The notes under the pieces: generated by a model | The model's input: only the letters and a program-made list of their open reading frames with translations | The model's database searches: none | What the model was told of the DNA's origin: nothing | Source of the DNA: Ignavibacteria bacterium | Lineage (GTDB): Bacteria > Bacteroidota > Ignavibacteria > Kapaibacteriales > UBA961 | Direction: 5' to 3' | NCBI GenBank assembly: GCA_016873735.1 | Contig: VGWD01000014.1 | Location: 1-53,648 of the forward strand | DNA length: 53,648 nt | Translations under genes and position numbers: made by a program | In this document: positions 44,084 through 53,254 of the stretch, piece by piece | Layout: every line of letters begins with the position of its first letter | Position numbering within the stretch: the stretch's first letter is position 1

Positions 44084-45907
44084 TTATAAAATTCCACTCC
44101 GTTTACACATATCAATCGCCATGTCATAACGCTTTGCAGGTGGCATGATATATACACCTTGCACATGTTCTTTAGCTTGCGACAATAATTCTGTCGCAAT
44201 ATTCAACCCGATTTCTCCGGCAGAATTACCTGCATTGTGCATAGCTTTGCGAACCCATGAAGGAACAATCATGCCGGGTACTTCATAATGCAAGAAATCT
44301 GCATGACGAGCACTTCTGAGCGGAATGATGCCAAGCATGATGGAAATATTGAGCAACTTGATGTTATCAAGAAAAAGTGATAATGTATCCATGTCGAATA
44401 CAGGTTGAGTGAATGCAATGGATGCGCCCTCCTCGACTTTTTTGCGCAGTCGATTCAATTCTGTTTCCATGTCATCAGCACATGGATTCACTGCACAAGC
44501 AATCGTAAATTGAGTTGCTCTTCCAAGTGCATTGCCGAGCAAGTCCCTGCCTTGATTCATGTGATTCAATGCCCTACATAAACCAATTGAATCAACATCA
44601 TACACAGATGTTGCAAATGGATAATCTCCGATTGTTGTGGGATCACCGGTCACGGCGAGAATATTTCTCACACCCAAAGAATATGCACCAATCAAATCAC
44701 TTTGCAATCCAACCATATTACGATCTCTGCAAGCCATATGCGTGATGCATTCCATGCCTGTTTCCTGCATGATCATGTGTGAGGCAGTAATGGGATTGAT
44801 TCTGACTCTTGCACGTGCTCCATCGAATACATTCACTGCATCAATGCCATTATCATTTAAAAACCGTGAAGCCTCCAATACGGAAGACATATCCAATCCG
44901 CGTGGAATTTCTACTTCCACAGTGGTGAGGAATTTTGATTCTATGTTCTGAGCAAATTGACTTTTCTTGTCACTTTCCAAAGGATGAACATCTATTGTCT
45001 TGCTTGGTTTTGGGTCAATTTTTTCACTTCCGGGAATTTCATTGCTCACTGCTTTTGCAATCGCACGTATATGTTCTACAGTTGCACCTCCATCGGCACC
45101 GATGATGCATGCACCTTGACGAACGAGTTTTACGGCCACACTCGCAACATACTCGGGCTCGGCATTATAATTAGGTCTGCCATGAAACAATGTAGGAATT
45201 GCAATATCAGGAAGGATGCATAATGGAATGGTTGCGCCGGAAAGAGCACGCAATATGTCGGTCATGCGCTGAGGTCCGACAATACCATTGCTCCCCAATG
45301 CTATCAATGTTTTCTCTTGCAAACGTGAAGCAATATCAGCCGGATATGAAGTGGCCAATACTGTGCCGTCTTCCGGAAAAGATTTAAGTGCAATGATTGG
45401 AATATCAGTATTCAATGCTCTTACTGCATCGATTGCAATGATCAATTCTTCAATGTCTATGAATGATGACAACATGATGATGTCAGCACCGCTGTCGAGC
45501 AAAGCCATTGCTTGTTCAGCAAATACTTGATGCGCTTCTTCTTGTGTAAGATCACCAATGGGTGAAAAAAAATGTCCTGTCGGGCCAATGACTCCAGCCA
45601 CCAATGCTTTCCCCAATGCAGCGGTGCGAGCAATCCATACCGCTTTCCTATTGATTTCATACACTTTGTCGCTAAGAGAATATGCATCCAATGCAAGACG
45701 ATTTGATTTCAATGTATTCGTGAGCAACAGGGTTGCGCCTGCATCAACAAATTCTCGATATATTGATTCAATCGTGACCGGATCTTTGAGATTCCATATA
45801 TCAGCAGGAATATCGGATTTGTCGCGCAATGATAATTCCATCGCAATGGATCCCGATGCGATAATTGGTATCGTACCTAATATGTCTTTGAATGTGCTTG
45901 TTAACAC
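44084..45907 (-). CDS. Homocysteine S-methyltransferase-like / methylenetetrahydrofolate reductase fusion
   Basis: 607 aa, YitJ-like layout: an N-terminal homocysteine methyltransferase TIM barrel (about 10-290) and a C-terminal MTHFR (MetF) TIM barrel (about 325-607). The reductase half looks intact (VEVEIPRGLD, NVFDGARARVRIN, LAVTGDPTTIGDYP, IAFTQPVFDM). The methyltransferase half has lost its zinc site: the GxNC cysteine is G208 (GSNGIVGP) and the GGCCGT pair is D272-G273 (GADGGAT). DGAMGT is SGSIAM. So it may make methyl-THF but is unlikely to methylate homocysteine in the usual way. The GTG start (45907) has GGAG 7 bases upstream. Confidence 0.88.
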   Translation of the reverse strand: MLTSTFKDILGTIPIIASGSIAMELSLRDKSDIPADIWNLKDPVTIESIYREFVDAGATLLLTNTLKSNRLALDAYSLSDKVYEINRKAVWIARTAALGKALVAGVIGPTGHFFSPIGDLTQEEAHQVFAEQAMALLDSGADIIMLSSFIDIEELIIAIDAVRALNTDIPIIALKSFPEDGTVLATSYPADIASRLQEKTLIALGSNGIVGPQRMTDILRALSGATIPLCILPDIAIPTLFHGRPNYNAEPEYVASVAVKLVRQGACIIGADGGATVEHIRAIAKAVSNEIPGSEKIDPKPSKTIDVHPLESDKKSQFAQNIESKFLTTVEVEIPRGLDMSSVLEASRFLNDNGIDAVNVFDGARARVRINPITASHMIMQETGMECITHMACRDRNMVGLQSDLIGAYSLGVRNILAVTGDPTTIGDYPFATSVYDVDSIGLCRALNHMNQGRDLLGNALGRATQFTIACAVNPCADDMETELNRLRKKVEEGASIAFTQPVFDMDTLSLFLDNIKLLNISIMLGIIPLRSARHADFLHYEVPGMIVPSWVRKAMHNAGNSAGEIGLNIATELLSQAKEHVQGVYIMPPAKRYDMAIDMCKRSGIL

Positions 45908-45943
45908 TTCATTGCTCCATTATGAGAATAGCGTATGTAACAA

Positions 45944-45971
45944 AGGCATCCCAATCAATCATGAGATGCCT
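45944..45971 (-). terminator. Hairpin terminator of rpsA
   Basis: Stem of about 8 bp (AGGCATC at 45944-45950 with GATGCCT at 45965-45971) lying just past the S1 stop; a short T-rich tail (TTTGTT) follows on the minus strand. Confidence 0.6.
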
Positions 45972-45996
45972 CTGAAACAATTATCCGGAACTGCGA

Positions 45997-47799
45997 TTAT
46001 TCTTGATCGTCAATCTTTGGGGTAGTTTCCTCAAATACTGATTCGATGTCTTCAGCAAGAGTTGACAAATCTACAGCTTCGATGTTTTGTGTATACTTGT
46101 CCGCATTCGTAACGGGATGTTTTGCATTGTATGCATCGATGATTGCTTGATCTTTATCACGAAGATATTCCACTGCGGAAAGAACAATCTTCTTGGACTC
46201 ACGGTCGAATTCAACAACTTTGAGTGGAAGCGTGTCACCTGTGTGGAAGAACTCCGAAATATTGCGAACGGGTGCGAATGACAATTGAGATACAGGAACG
46301 AAACCATCAACGCCTTCAGGCAATTCAACGATGACACCTTTCTCAATGATGCGCTCAATTTTTCCTTCGGAGTCTGCACCGACAGCATAGCGCTCAGCGA
46401 AGAATTCCCAAGGATTTTCCGTGATTTGTTTGTGACCGAGTGCAATTCTGCGATTCTGTGAATCGATGCTGAGTACCACGACATCAAGCGCATCGCCTTT
46501 CTTGACAAATTCGCCCGGATGACGGATTTTCTTGGTCCATGACAAATCACTGATGTGTACAAGTCCATCAACACCAGGCTCGAGCTCAACAAAGAGACCA
46601 AAGTTTGTCAAATTGCGGACGACACCTTTATGAACTGAATCAACAGGATATTTCGCAAGTAAATCTGCCCATGGATCCGGCTCGAGTTGCTTCATGCCGA
46701 GAGCAAGTTTCTTATCGTTTTTATCGATGTTCAATACAATCGCATCGATGACCTGTCCCATGGAAACCATCTGTGATGGATGCTTCACATGTTGCGTCCA
46801 GCTCATCTCGCTGATATGAATCAAACCTTCTATTCCTTTTTCGATTTCAATAAATGCACCATAGTCAGTCAAGGAAACAACTTTACCTTGGACCTTGGTG
46901 CCGGGCTCATATTTCTCGCCAATTGTATCCCATGGATGTGAAGTCAATTGCTTCATGCCGAGAGAAATACGACGCTTTTCACCATCAAAATCAAGAATAA
47001 CTACTTTAACCATTTGGTCAAGTGTAACTATCTCTGAAGGATGGGTCACGCGGCCCCATGAAAGATCCGTGATGTGCACAAGACCATCAACTCCACCGAG
47101 ATCGACGAATACACCAAAATCGGAAATTGCTTTGACAGCACCTTGAAGAACCAAGCCTTTCTCAAGCGTTCCAAGAATCTTTGTACGCTGATCTGCCAAT
47201 TGTTCTTCAAGCAACACTTTATGTGATACGACAACATTTTCACTTGGATGATTTACCTTCACAACACGAACATCGATCATCTTTCCAACCCATGCATCGA
47301 AATCACGCACGGGACGAACATCGATTTGAGAACCGGGCAAAAATGCTTCAATGCCAAGTAAATCGACAACCATTCCACCTTTGATGCGACGAAGTATACG
47401 TACCTGAACTATTTGCTGGGTTTCATTCAACTTGAGAATTTCTTCCCATGTTTTCATGAAGTCGGCACGGCGACGAGATAAGAGCATACGACCATTGACG
47501 TCCTCTATCTTTTCGATGAACACATCAATTTCATCACCGGCTTTGAAGATGTCGGCTGTACCAAACTCAGCTCTGGGAATAACACCGAGTGACTTAAATC
47601 CTATGTCAACATAAATGTTGTCTTTGGTCACTTGAATAACATTGCCCTTCACCATTTGGTCTTCTTGCACTGCAGAAAAACTCTTCTGGAATAAGGTGTC
47701 AAATGTGCTATCATCCATCATGGGCACATTGAAATCGCCATTGAGCAAATCCGCGAGCGAGGGTCGCTTTCCTTCGTTGTTTGAGGTCAAATCAGACAT
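45997..47799 (-). CDS. rpsA: 30S ribosomal protein S1
   Basis: 600 aa with six S1 RNA-binding domains, the usual Gram-negative number. Repeats are recognisable by the 'GLVHISDLSW...HPSE' wording (GLVHITDLSWGRVTHPSE, GLIHISEMSWTQHVKHPS, GLVHISDLSWTKKIRHPG). S1 holds mRNA on the small subunit and is essential. AAAGGA lies just before the ATG. The 5' region holds an inverted repeat that may be a leader structure. Confidence 0.97.
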   Translation of the reverse strand: MSDLTSNNEGKRPSLADLLNGDFNVPMMDDSTFDTLFQKSFSAVQEDQMVKGNVIQVTKDNIYVDIGFKSLGVIPRAEFGTADIFKAGDEIDVFIEKIEDVNGRMLLSRRRADFMKTWEEILKLNETQQIVQVRILRRIKGGMVVDLLGIEAFLPGSQIDVRPVRDFDAWVGKMIDVRVVKVNHPSENVVVSHKVLLEEQLADQRTKILGTLEKGLVLQGAVKAISDFGVFVDLGGVDGLVHITDLSWGRVTHPSEIVTLDQMVKVVILDFDGEKRRISLGMKQLTSHPWDTIGEKYEPGTKVQGKVVSLTDYGAFIEIEKGIEGLIHISEMSWTQHVKHPSQMVSMGQVIDAIVLNIDKNDKKLALGMKQLEPDPWADLLAKYPVDSVHKGVVRNLTNFGLFVELEPGVDGLVHISDLSWTKKIRHPGEFVKKGDALDVVVLSIDSQNRRIALGHKQITENPWEFFAERYAVGADSEGKIERIIEKGVIVELPEGVDGFVPVSQLSFAPVRNISEFFHTGDTLPLKVVEFDRESKKIVLSAVEYLRDKDQAIIDAYNAKHPVTNADKYTQNIEAVDLSTLAEDIESVFEETTPKIDDQE

Positions 47800-47830
47800 A
47801 AATTCCTTTCATACTATGATGCGGAACAAA

Positions 47831-47871
47831 AAATTGATCGGCCGTTCACGATATTCGCATGTGATCAATTT
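47831..47871 (-). promoter_or_regulatory. Inverted repeat in the rpsA leader
   Basis: Perfect 9-base arms (AAATTGATC at 47831-47839 and GATCAATTT at 47863-47871) enclose 23 bases, 32 to 72 bases before the S1 start. E. coli rpsA is controlled by its own leader, so an autoregulatory RNA structure is plausible; a protein-binding operator is the alternative. Confidence 0.4.
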
Positions 47872-47975
47872 AAAAGCCATCCACATAGCAGGGATGTCAA
47901 AATAAATAAGAAGTGAACGATGCAAGTGTTTTGAGCTTGGCAAATTAGGGTATTTTGTGCTAAACACCAAGTAAT

Positions 47976-48917
47976 TCAGGCATCTGCATTGATCAGTTGG
48001 AGGGTTTTTTGCGTCATTTCTGCATTATCACCCTGTAGAAGTATCATCCCGTCCACCCTTTTCGACCATGTAATCTGCCTTTTTGCATAATGTCTTGTTG
48101 CCTGCTTCATCTCTTCTATGGCAATATTTTCGTCTATATCCCCATTAATAAATGCAATTACTTGTGCATATCCCACCGTGGCCAGGGATTGGGCCGATTG
48201 TGAAAGCCCTTTTTGGAGCAGGGTCCTTGTTTCATTGACCATCCCTTCCCACATTTCTTCACATCGTTTATTGATCCGAGCATAAAGCTCTGATCGTTCA
48301 TGATCGATCATAATATAGATGGTATTGAAAGAGGGGTGCTTCATCATTGCTGATTTTTCTTCAGAAAAACGCTTATCGGTTGCTTTATGAAACTCCAAAG
48401 CCCGCATCACTCGCCGAGGATTTTTATCGGGATAATCTCTACATGATTGAGGATCCACAAGTCTCAATTCTTCAAACAATGCATCTTTCCCCATATCTTG
48501 ATATGCTTGTTGTACGGCTTCCCTGGCATCCATGAATGACTGTTCCATTTCAGCTGGCATATCAAAAAATCCTTCGCATAAAGCTTGAACATACAGTCCG
48601 GAACCACCCACAATGATTGGCAAGATATTTCTTTGGAGCAATGAAGTGATGATGTCTTGAGCATCTTTGGCAAATTTCCCGGCATTATAGGATTCATCCG
48701 GCTCAAGAATGTCTATGAAATGATGCGGAATAGCTGACAATTCCACCTTGGACGGTTTTGCAGTTCCAATATCAAGGCCTCTATAAATTTGCCGAGAATC
48801 AGCACTGATGATTTCAGCTTCAATACCGGGTTCGGAGGCTATTGCCAGAGAAAGAGCGGTTTTACCCGAAGCGGTCGGACCGGTAATTGCTAGGACAGTA
48901 TTATGCTTCAAATGCAT
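47976..48917 (-). CDS. miaA: tRNA dimethylallyltransferase
   Basis: 313 aa. P-loop GPTASGKT at about 13-20, then DSRQIYRGLDIGTAKPS, DILEPDESYNAGKFAKD, IIVGGSGLYVQAL and the C-terminal TRHYAKRQITWSKR. It transfers a dimethylallyl group to A37 of tRNAs reading codons beginning with U. It starts 3 bases after the epimerase stop, so they share a transcript. Confidence 0.96.
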   Translation of the reverse strand: MHLKHNTVLAITGPTASGKTALSLAIASEPGIEAEIISADSRQIYRGLDIGTAKPSKVELSAIPHHFIDILEPDESYNAGKFAKDAQDIITSLLQRNILPIIVGGSGLYVQALCEGFFDMPAEMEQSFMDAREAVQQAYQDMGKDALFEELRLVDPQSCRDYPDKNPRRVMRALEFHKATDKRFSEEKSAMMKHPSFNTIYIMIDHERSELYARINKRCEEMWEGMVNETRTLLQKGLSQSAQSLATVGYAQVIAFINGDIDENIAIEEMKQATRHYAKRQITWSKRVDGMILLQGDNAEMTQKTLQLINADA

Positions 48918-48920
48918 GAT

Positions 48921-49835
48921 TCAAGACTTGAAAGAATCCACTGTTTTCGAGAGCCCTTCAATCAAACTCATGCGAGGGGTCCAACCAAATGCAGCGTGAA
49001 TGCGCTCATGTGACAATACGCTTCTCAGCTGTTCACCTTGTTTAGCAGGTGCATGTTGTTCTTCGCATTGTGATCCGGTAAGATCTCTCAAATGTCTGAA
49101 CAATGTATTCACATCAGTTTCGATTGCCGTACCAATGTTGTATGCGCCAATCATTTGAGGTTGAAGTGCAAGGACATTTGCTTGCACAACATCACCCACA
49201 TAGACATAATCTCTTGTCTGCAATCCATCACCATTGATGATCGGCTGCTCACCACGCAGTAATTTTTGCGTAAAAATTGCGATCACTCCTGCCTCACCAT
49301 GAGGATTCTGCCTTGGCCCATAGACATTCGCATAACGAAATGCCGCAAATGGCAAACCATGCACATGTGCATAATAGTAGAGGTATTGCTCATTGGAAAG
49401 TTTGGCAATTCCATAAGGGGATATCGGTTTGGTTGGATGATGTTCATCTGCAGGGAAATATTCTTGATCACCATAAACAGTTCCACCGCTTGAGGCAAAA
49501 ATGATCTTTTTAACACCACTTTTGAATGCGGATTCATACACATTAAGCCCGCCGAGAATATTGATGCGTGCATCAAAAGAAGGGTCTTGAACAGACACCC
49601 TAACATCCATTTGAGCAGCATGATGATTCACGATGTCAAATTTCTCATCCATGAATAATTCCGGCAATGCTGGATCATTCACATCCATCTCAATGAATGT
49701 GGCTTGAGAAGGTATATTTTCAAGTTTCCCGGTGGATAGATTGTCTATGATGAAAACCTCATGTCCAAGAGACACATAAGCATCCCCAATATGGGAGGCA
49801 ATGAAACCCGCCCCACCTGTTATGGCTATCTTCAT
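48921..49835 (-). CDS. NAD-dependent nucleotide-sugar epimerase (UDP-glucose 4-epimerase-like)
   Basis: 304 aa, extended SDR. NAD motif GGAGFIASH at about 7-15, catalytic S in FASSGGTVYGD and YxxxK in PYGIAKLSNEQ, then AAFRYANVYGPRQNPHGEAGVIAIF and DGLQTRDYVYVGDVV. This is the short GalE-like group often called WbpP/GalE-type; the sugar is not certain. It makes a sugar nucleotide for surface glycans. A -7 box 24 bases upstream marks the operon promoter for epimerase-miaA. Confidence 0.9.
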   Translation of the reverse strand: MKIAITGGAGFIASHIGDAYVSLGHEVFIIDNLSTGKLENIPSQATFIEMDVNDPALPELFMDEKFDIVNHHAAQMDVRVSVQDPSFDARINILGGLNVYESAFKSGVKKIIFASSGGTVYGDQEYFPADEHHPTKPISPYGIAKLSNEQYLYYYAHVHGLPFAAFRYANVYGPRQNPHGEAGVIAIFTQKLLRGEQPIINGDGLQTRDYVYVGDVVQANVLALQPQMIGAYNIGTAIETDVNTLFRHLRDLTGSQCEEQHAPAKQGEQLRSVLSHERIHAAFGWTPRMSLIEGLSKTVDSFKS

Positions 49836-49859
49836 TGATGACCTTCTGATTAGTTATGA

Positions 49860-49867
49860 CAAATATA
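49860..49867 (-). promoter_or_regulatory. Bacteroidota-type -7 box (TATATTTG) for the epimerase-miaA pair
   Basis: A perfect TAnnTTTG match on the minus strand, 24 bases before the ATG at 49835. Confidence 0.5.
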
Positions 49868-49965
49868 CCGAAGTTCATACTTGATGCAGAGTCATGAATT
49901 GTGCAAATGAGGAAATACTCCACACTTTGATACGTCTAGATTCCCTAAAAATCAAGAAAATAGGC

Positions 49966-49973
49966 TAATTTTG
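49966..49973 (+). promoter_or_regulatory. Bacteroidota-type -7 box (TAATTTTG) for secA
   Basis: A perfect TAnnTTTG match 59 bases before the ATG at 50033, in the 197-base divergent gap. Confidence 0.5.
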
Positions 49974-50032
49974 GCCTTCGATGAATGTTGCATGACATTC
50001 AGGATCATTCATAGTATCTGGACTCTCAGCCC

Positions 50033-53000
50033 ATGATTTCAGTTCTCAAGAAAATATTCGGTGGAACCAAGCACGATAAGGATGTTCAATCCCTCAAACC
50101 GCTTGTATTACAAATCAATGAAGAATTTGCTCGCCTTTCAAGTCTTACCGATGAGCAGCTCCGTTCAAAGACACATGAATTCAAAGCTCTAATTCAATCA
50201 CGTACCGCACCTTTGCAAGAAGAGTTGAGCGGATTGCGCGAACAATTGGCAAGTCAAGATTTGAATCATGATGAAAGCTTGTCCATTCATGATAGAATAA
50301 AAGAAATCGGCTCCGAAGAGTTCGCCATCATTCAAGATACATTGGATGAAATTCTTCCTGAGGCGTTCGCCGTTGTAAAAGAAACATGTAGAAGACTTAC
50401 AGAAAGAACACACTCTTATGATGTTGTTGGTCAGCATCATGTATGGGCTATGATTCCATATGATGTTCAGCTCATCGGCGGAATTGTTATTCATCAAGGA
50501 AAAATCTCCGAGATGGCCACAGGTGAAGGTAAGACTTTGGTTGCTGTTTCCCCTATGTATCTCAATGCATTGTCCGGAAAGGGTGTCCACCTTGTCACAG
50601 TCAATGACTATCTCGCAAAACGTGATAGTGAGTGGATGAAGCCGGTTTTTGATTTTCTTGATATAAGAATTGGATGCATTCAGTCGAATATGCAACCCCA
50701 TCAACGTCATGCCGAATACTCTGCTGATATCACTTATGGAACAAACAATGAATTCGGCTTCGATTATCTTCGAGACAATATGGTGAGTGAAGCTGAAGAC
50801 ATGGTGCAAAGACCCCACTTCTTTGCAATCGTGGATGAGGTTGATTCCGTATTGATCGATGAAGCTAGAACTCCGCTTATCATCTCAGGGCCTGTCAGCC
50901 ACTCAAATGATCAACAATATGACCAACTCAATCCACGCGTGCGCAGACTCGTGGATGCGCAAAACAGATTGATCAACAAAATTGTGAATGATGCCGAAAA
51001 ACTTCTTCAATCTCAGGACAAAGAAAGCAAAATCCAAGCTGGCATCAATCTGCTTCGTGCTTATCGCGGGATGCCAAAACAGAAAAAGTTGTCAAAACTA
51101 TTGCAAGAGCCGGAATATCAAAAACTCATGCGCGATACGGAACTTGAATATCTCCGCGAACAAGGGACTAAAATGTCCATAATTGATGAAGAGATATTCT
51201 ATACAATCGATGAAAAAAATCATCAAATAGACATAACGGAAAAAGGTCGAGAACTCCTCACAAAAGTTGGAGAAGATCCAGAAATGTTCGTGATTCCTGA
51301 TATCACGGGCGAGCTAAGCATGGTGGAAGGAACCGCGGGATTGACCGCCGATGAAAAACAATCACAAAAAGATGAATTGATCAGACGCTATTCGATGAGA
51401 AGCGATATCATTCACACCGTGCATCAGTTATTAAGAGCATATTCTCTATATGATCGCGATGTGGAATATGTAGTTGATGGCGGTAAAATCAAAATCGTTG
51501 ATGAATTCACGGGACGTATCCTTGATGGACGAAGATATTCTGATGGACTTCATCAAGCAATCGAAGCAAAAGAAGGAGTAACCGTTGAAGCAGATACGCA
51601 AACTTATGCAACAATCACCCTTCAAAATTATTTCCGTCTGTACAGAAAACTAGCCGGTATGACAGGTACTGCCGAAACCGAAGCCGGTGAATTCGACAAG
51701 ATTTACAATCTCGACGTAGTCGTAATTCCTACAAATCGAGAAGTTGTAAGAAAAGATCTCGATGATTTGATTTTCAGAACCAAAAAAGAAAAGTTCAATG
51801 CTGTCATAGATGAAATTCAGAAACTCGTGAAAGATGGCAGAGCGGTTCTTGTTGGAACTACAAGTGTTGAAGTTTCCGAATTGCTCTCGAAAATGCTGAA
51901 GAGACTCAATGTAGATCATCGAGTATTGAATGCGAAACAGCATCAGCATGAAGCGGAAATTGTGGCAGAAGCGGGAAAGAAAGGAAAAGTGACAATTGCT
52001 ACAAATATGGCCGGACGTGGTACCGACATCAAACTTGATGCAGATGTGAGAGCGAATGGTGGTTTGGCAATCATTGGTACTGAAAGACATGATGCTCGCC
52101 GCATTGATAGACAGCTGAGAGGTCGTGCCGGTCGCCAGGGAGATCCCGGTTCATCACAATTCTTCCTGTCGCTTGAAGATAATCTCATGCGCCTTTTTGG
52201 TGGTGAACGAATAGCCTCGGTCATGCAAACATTCAAAGTTCCTGAAGGCGAACCGATCCAAGCCGGCATGGTCACAAAATCCGTTGAGAAAGCACAAAAG
52301 AAAGTGGAAGAAAACAATTTTGCCATACGTAAGCGCTTGATTGAATATGACAATGTGATGAATCAACAAAGAGAAGCCATTTATTCAATGAGACGCGTTG
52401 TGATTCAAGGCGAAAGAATGAAAGGCGAAGTCACTGAGTTCATGGAGCAATTGGCGGGTTATTGGTATGATCAATATCATGAAGAGCAACATATCGAAGG
52501 ATTGAAAGATCAGGTTCGTACACATATGCTTTGCGAAGTCGAAATCTCCGAACAGGATTTTCGCACCATGAAGGCCGATGATTGCATTGATTGCATTGTG
52601 ACTGTCGCCAAAGAGTTTCTCGAAAGAAAGGAACAACAATTCGGCACCGAATTCATGGCGGGTCTTGAACGCTTTGCCTTCCTTCGAGCAATTGATGACA
52701 AATGGCGTGAACATCTTGGAGTAATGGATGAATTGAAGGAAGGAATTCATCTTCGTGCTTATGGACAAAAAGATCCATTATTGGAATACAAAGGCGAAGC
52801 ATTGAATGCTTTCCAAAATCTTTTTGTGGAGATTCAAAAAGAAACGATAACAGCCGTTTTCAGATTTTATCCTCAACCGGTACATGCCCCCAATGCTCAG
52901 CCAATACGTCCTCAAGAAGGCGCATTGAACCATAAGAATGTGAATGTCATGAATTCACCATCCTTGAGCTTCATGGGGCAATCAAACAAAAGAACTTCCA

Positions 53001-53182
53001 CGACCGCTGGCATGAGAGCAATCAAACCTGAAATCGATGATTATGGTCATGAATCCCAAGATCGTGAATCATCCAATCCCGGACATACTGTTAGAAATAG
53101 CGATCCGAAAGTTGGTCGCAATGATCCTTGTCCATGTGGAAGCGGTAAGAAATATAAACAATGTCATGGTCAACATGCCTAA
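50033..53182 (+). CDS. secA: Preprotein translocase ATPase SecA
   Basis: 1049 aa, longer than E. coli SecA (901). It drives export of unfolded proteins through SecYEG at the inner membrane. Walker A is TGEGKT at 163-168, about 60 residues later than in E. coli because of an N-terminal insert (about 55-110, [18 protein letters not shown] region). [19 protein letters not shown] is the DEAD-type motif; [11 protein letters not shown] and [14 protein letters not shown] are in the second helicase half. A C-terminal linker ends in the zinc/SecB-binding tail with C1033, C1035, C1044 and H1045 ([13 protein letters not shown]). Long inserts of this kind are common in Bacteroidota and relatives. No Shine-Dalgarno is visible. 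Confidence 0.98.
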   Translation: MISVLKKIFGGTKHDKDVQSLKPLVLQINEEFARLSSLTDEQLRSKTHEFKALIQSRTAPLQEELSGLREQLASQDLNHDESLSIHDRIKEIGSEEFAIIQDTLDEILPEAFAVVKETCRRLTERTHSYDVVGQHHVWAMIPYDVQLIGGIVIHQGKISEMATGEGKTLVAVSPMYLNALSGKGVHLVTVNDYLAKRDSEWMKPVFDFLDIRIGCIQSNMQPHQRHAEYSADITYGTNNEFGFDYLRDNMVSEAEDMVQRPHFFAIVDEVDSVLIDEARTPLIISGPVSHSNDQQYDQLNPRVRRLVDAQNRLINKIVNDAEKLLQSQDKESKIQAGINLLRAYRGMPKQKKLSKLLQEPEYQKLMRDTELEYLREQGTKMSIIDEEIFYTIDEKNHQIDITEKGRELLTKVGEDPEMFVIPDITGELSMVEGTAGLTADEKQSQKDELIRRYSMRSDIIHTVHQLLRAYSLYDRDVEYVVDGGKIKIVDEFTGRILDGRRYSDGLHQAIEAKEGVTVEADTQTYATITLQNYFRLYRKLAGMTGTAETEAGEFDKIYNLDVVVIPTNREVVRKDLDDLIFRTKKEKFNAVIDEIQKLVKDGRAVLVGTTSVEVSELLSKMLKRLNVDHRVLNAKQHQHEAEIVAEAGKKGKVTIATNMAGRGTDIKLDADVRANGGLAIIGTERHDARRIDRQLRGRAGRQGDPGSSQFFLSLEDNLMRLFGGERIASVMQTFKVPEGEPIQAGMVTKSVEKAQKKVEENNFAIRKRLIEYDNVMNQQREAIYSMRRVVIQGERMKGEVTEFMEQLAGYWYDQYHEEQHIEGLKDQVRTHMLCEVEISEQDFRTMKADDCIDCIVTVAKEFLERKEQQFGTEFMAGLERFAFLRAIDDKWREHLGVMDELKEGIHLRAYGQKDPLLEYKGEALNAFQNLFVEIQKETITAVFRFYPQPVHAPNAQPIRPQEGALNHKNVNVMNSPSLSFMGQSNKRTSTTAGMRAIKPEIDDYGHESQDRESSNPGHTVRNSDPKVGRNDPCPCGSGKKYKQCHGQHA

Positions 53183-53187
53183 AGCAC

Positions 53188-53212
53188 AGCCCCGAATCTT
53201 CGGGGCTTTTTT
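53188..53212 (+). terminator. Rho-independent terminator of secA
   Basis: An 8-bp stem (AGCCCCGA at 53188-53195, complement at 53200-53207), a 4-base loop and a run of six T (53207-53212), 5 bases past the stop codon. Confidence 0.93.
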
Positions 53213-53254
53213 ATAAAAAAACCTTACATTGATCGAACTACATTTTATCATTGC

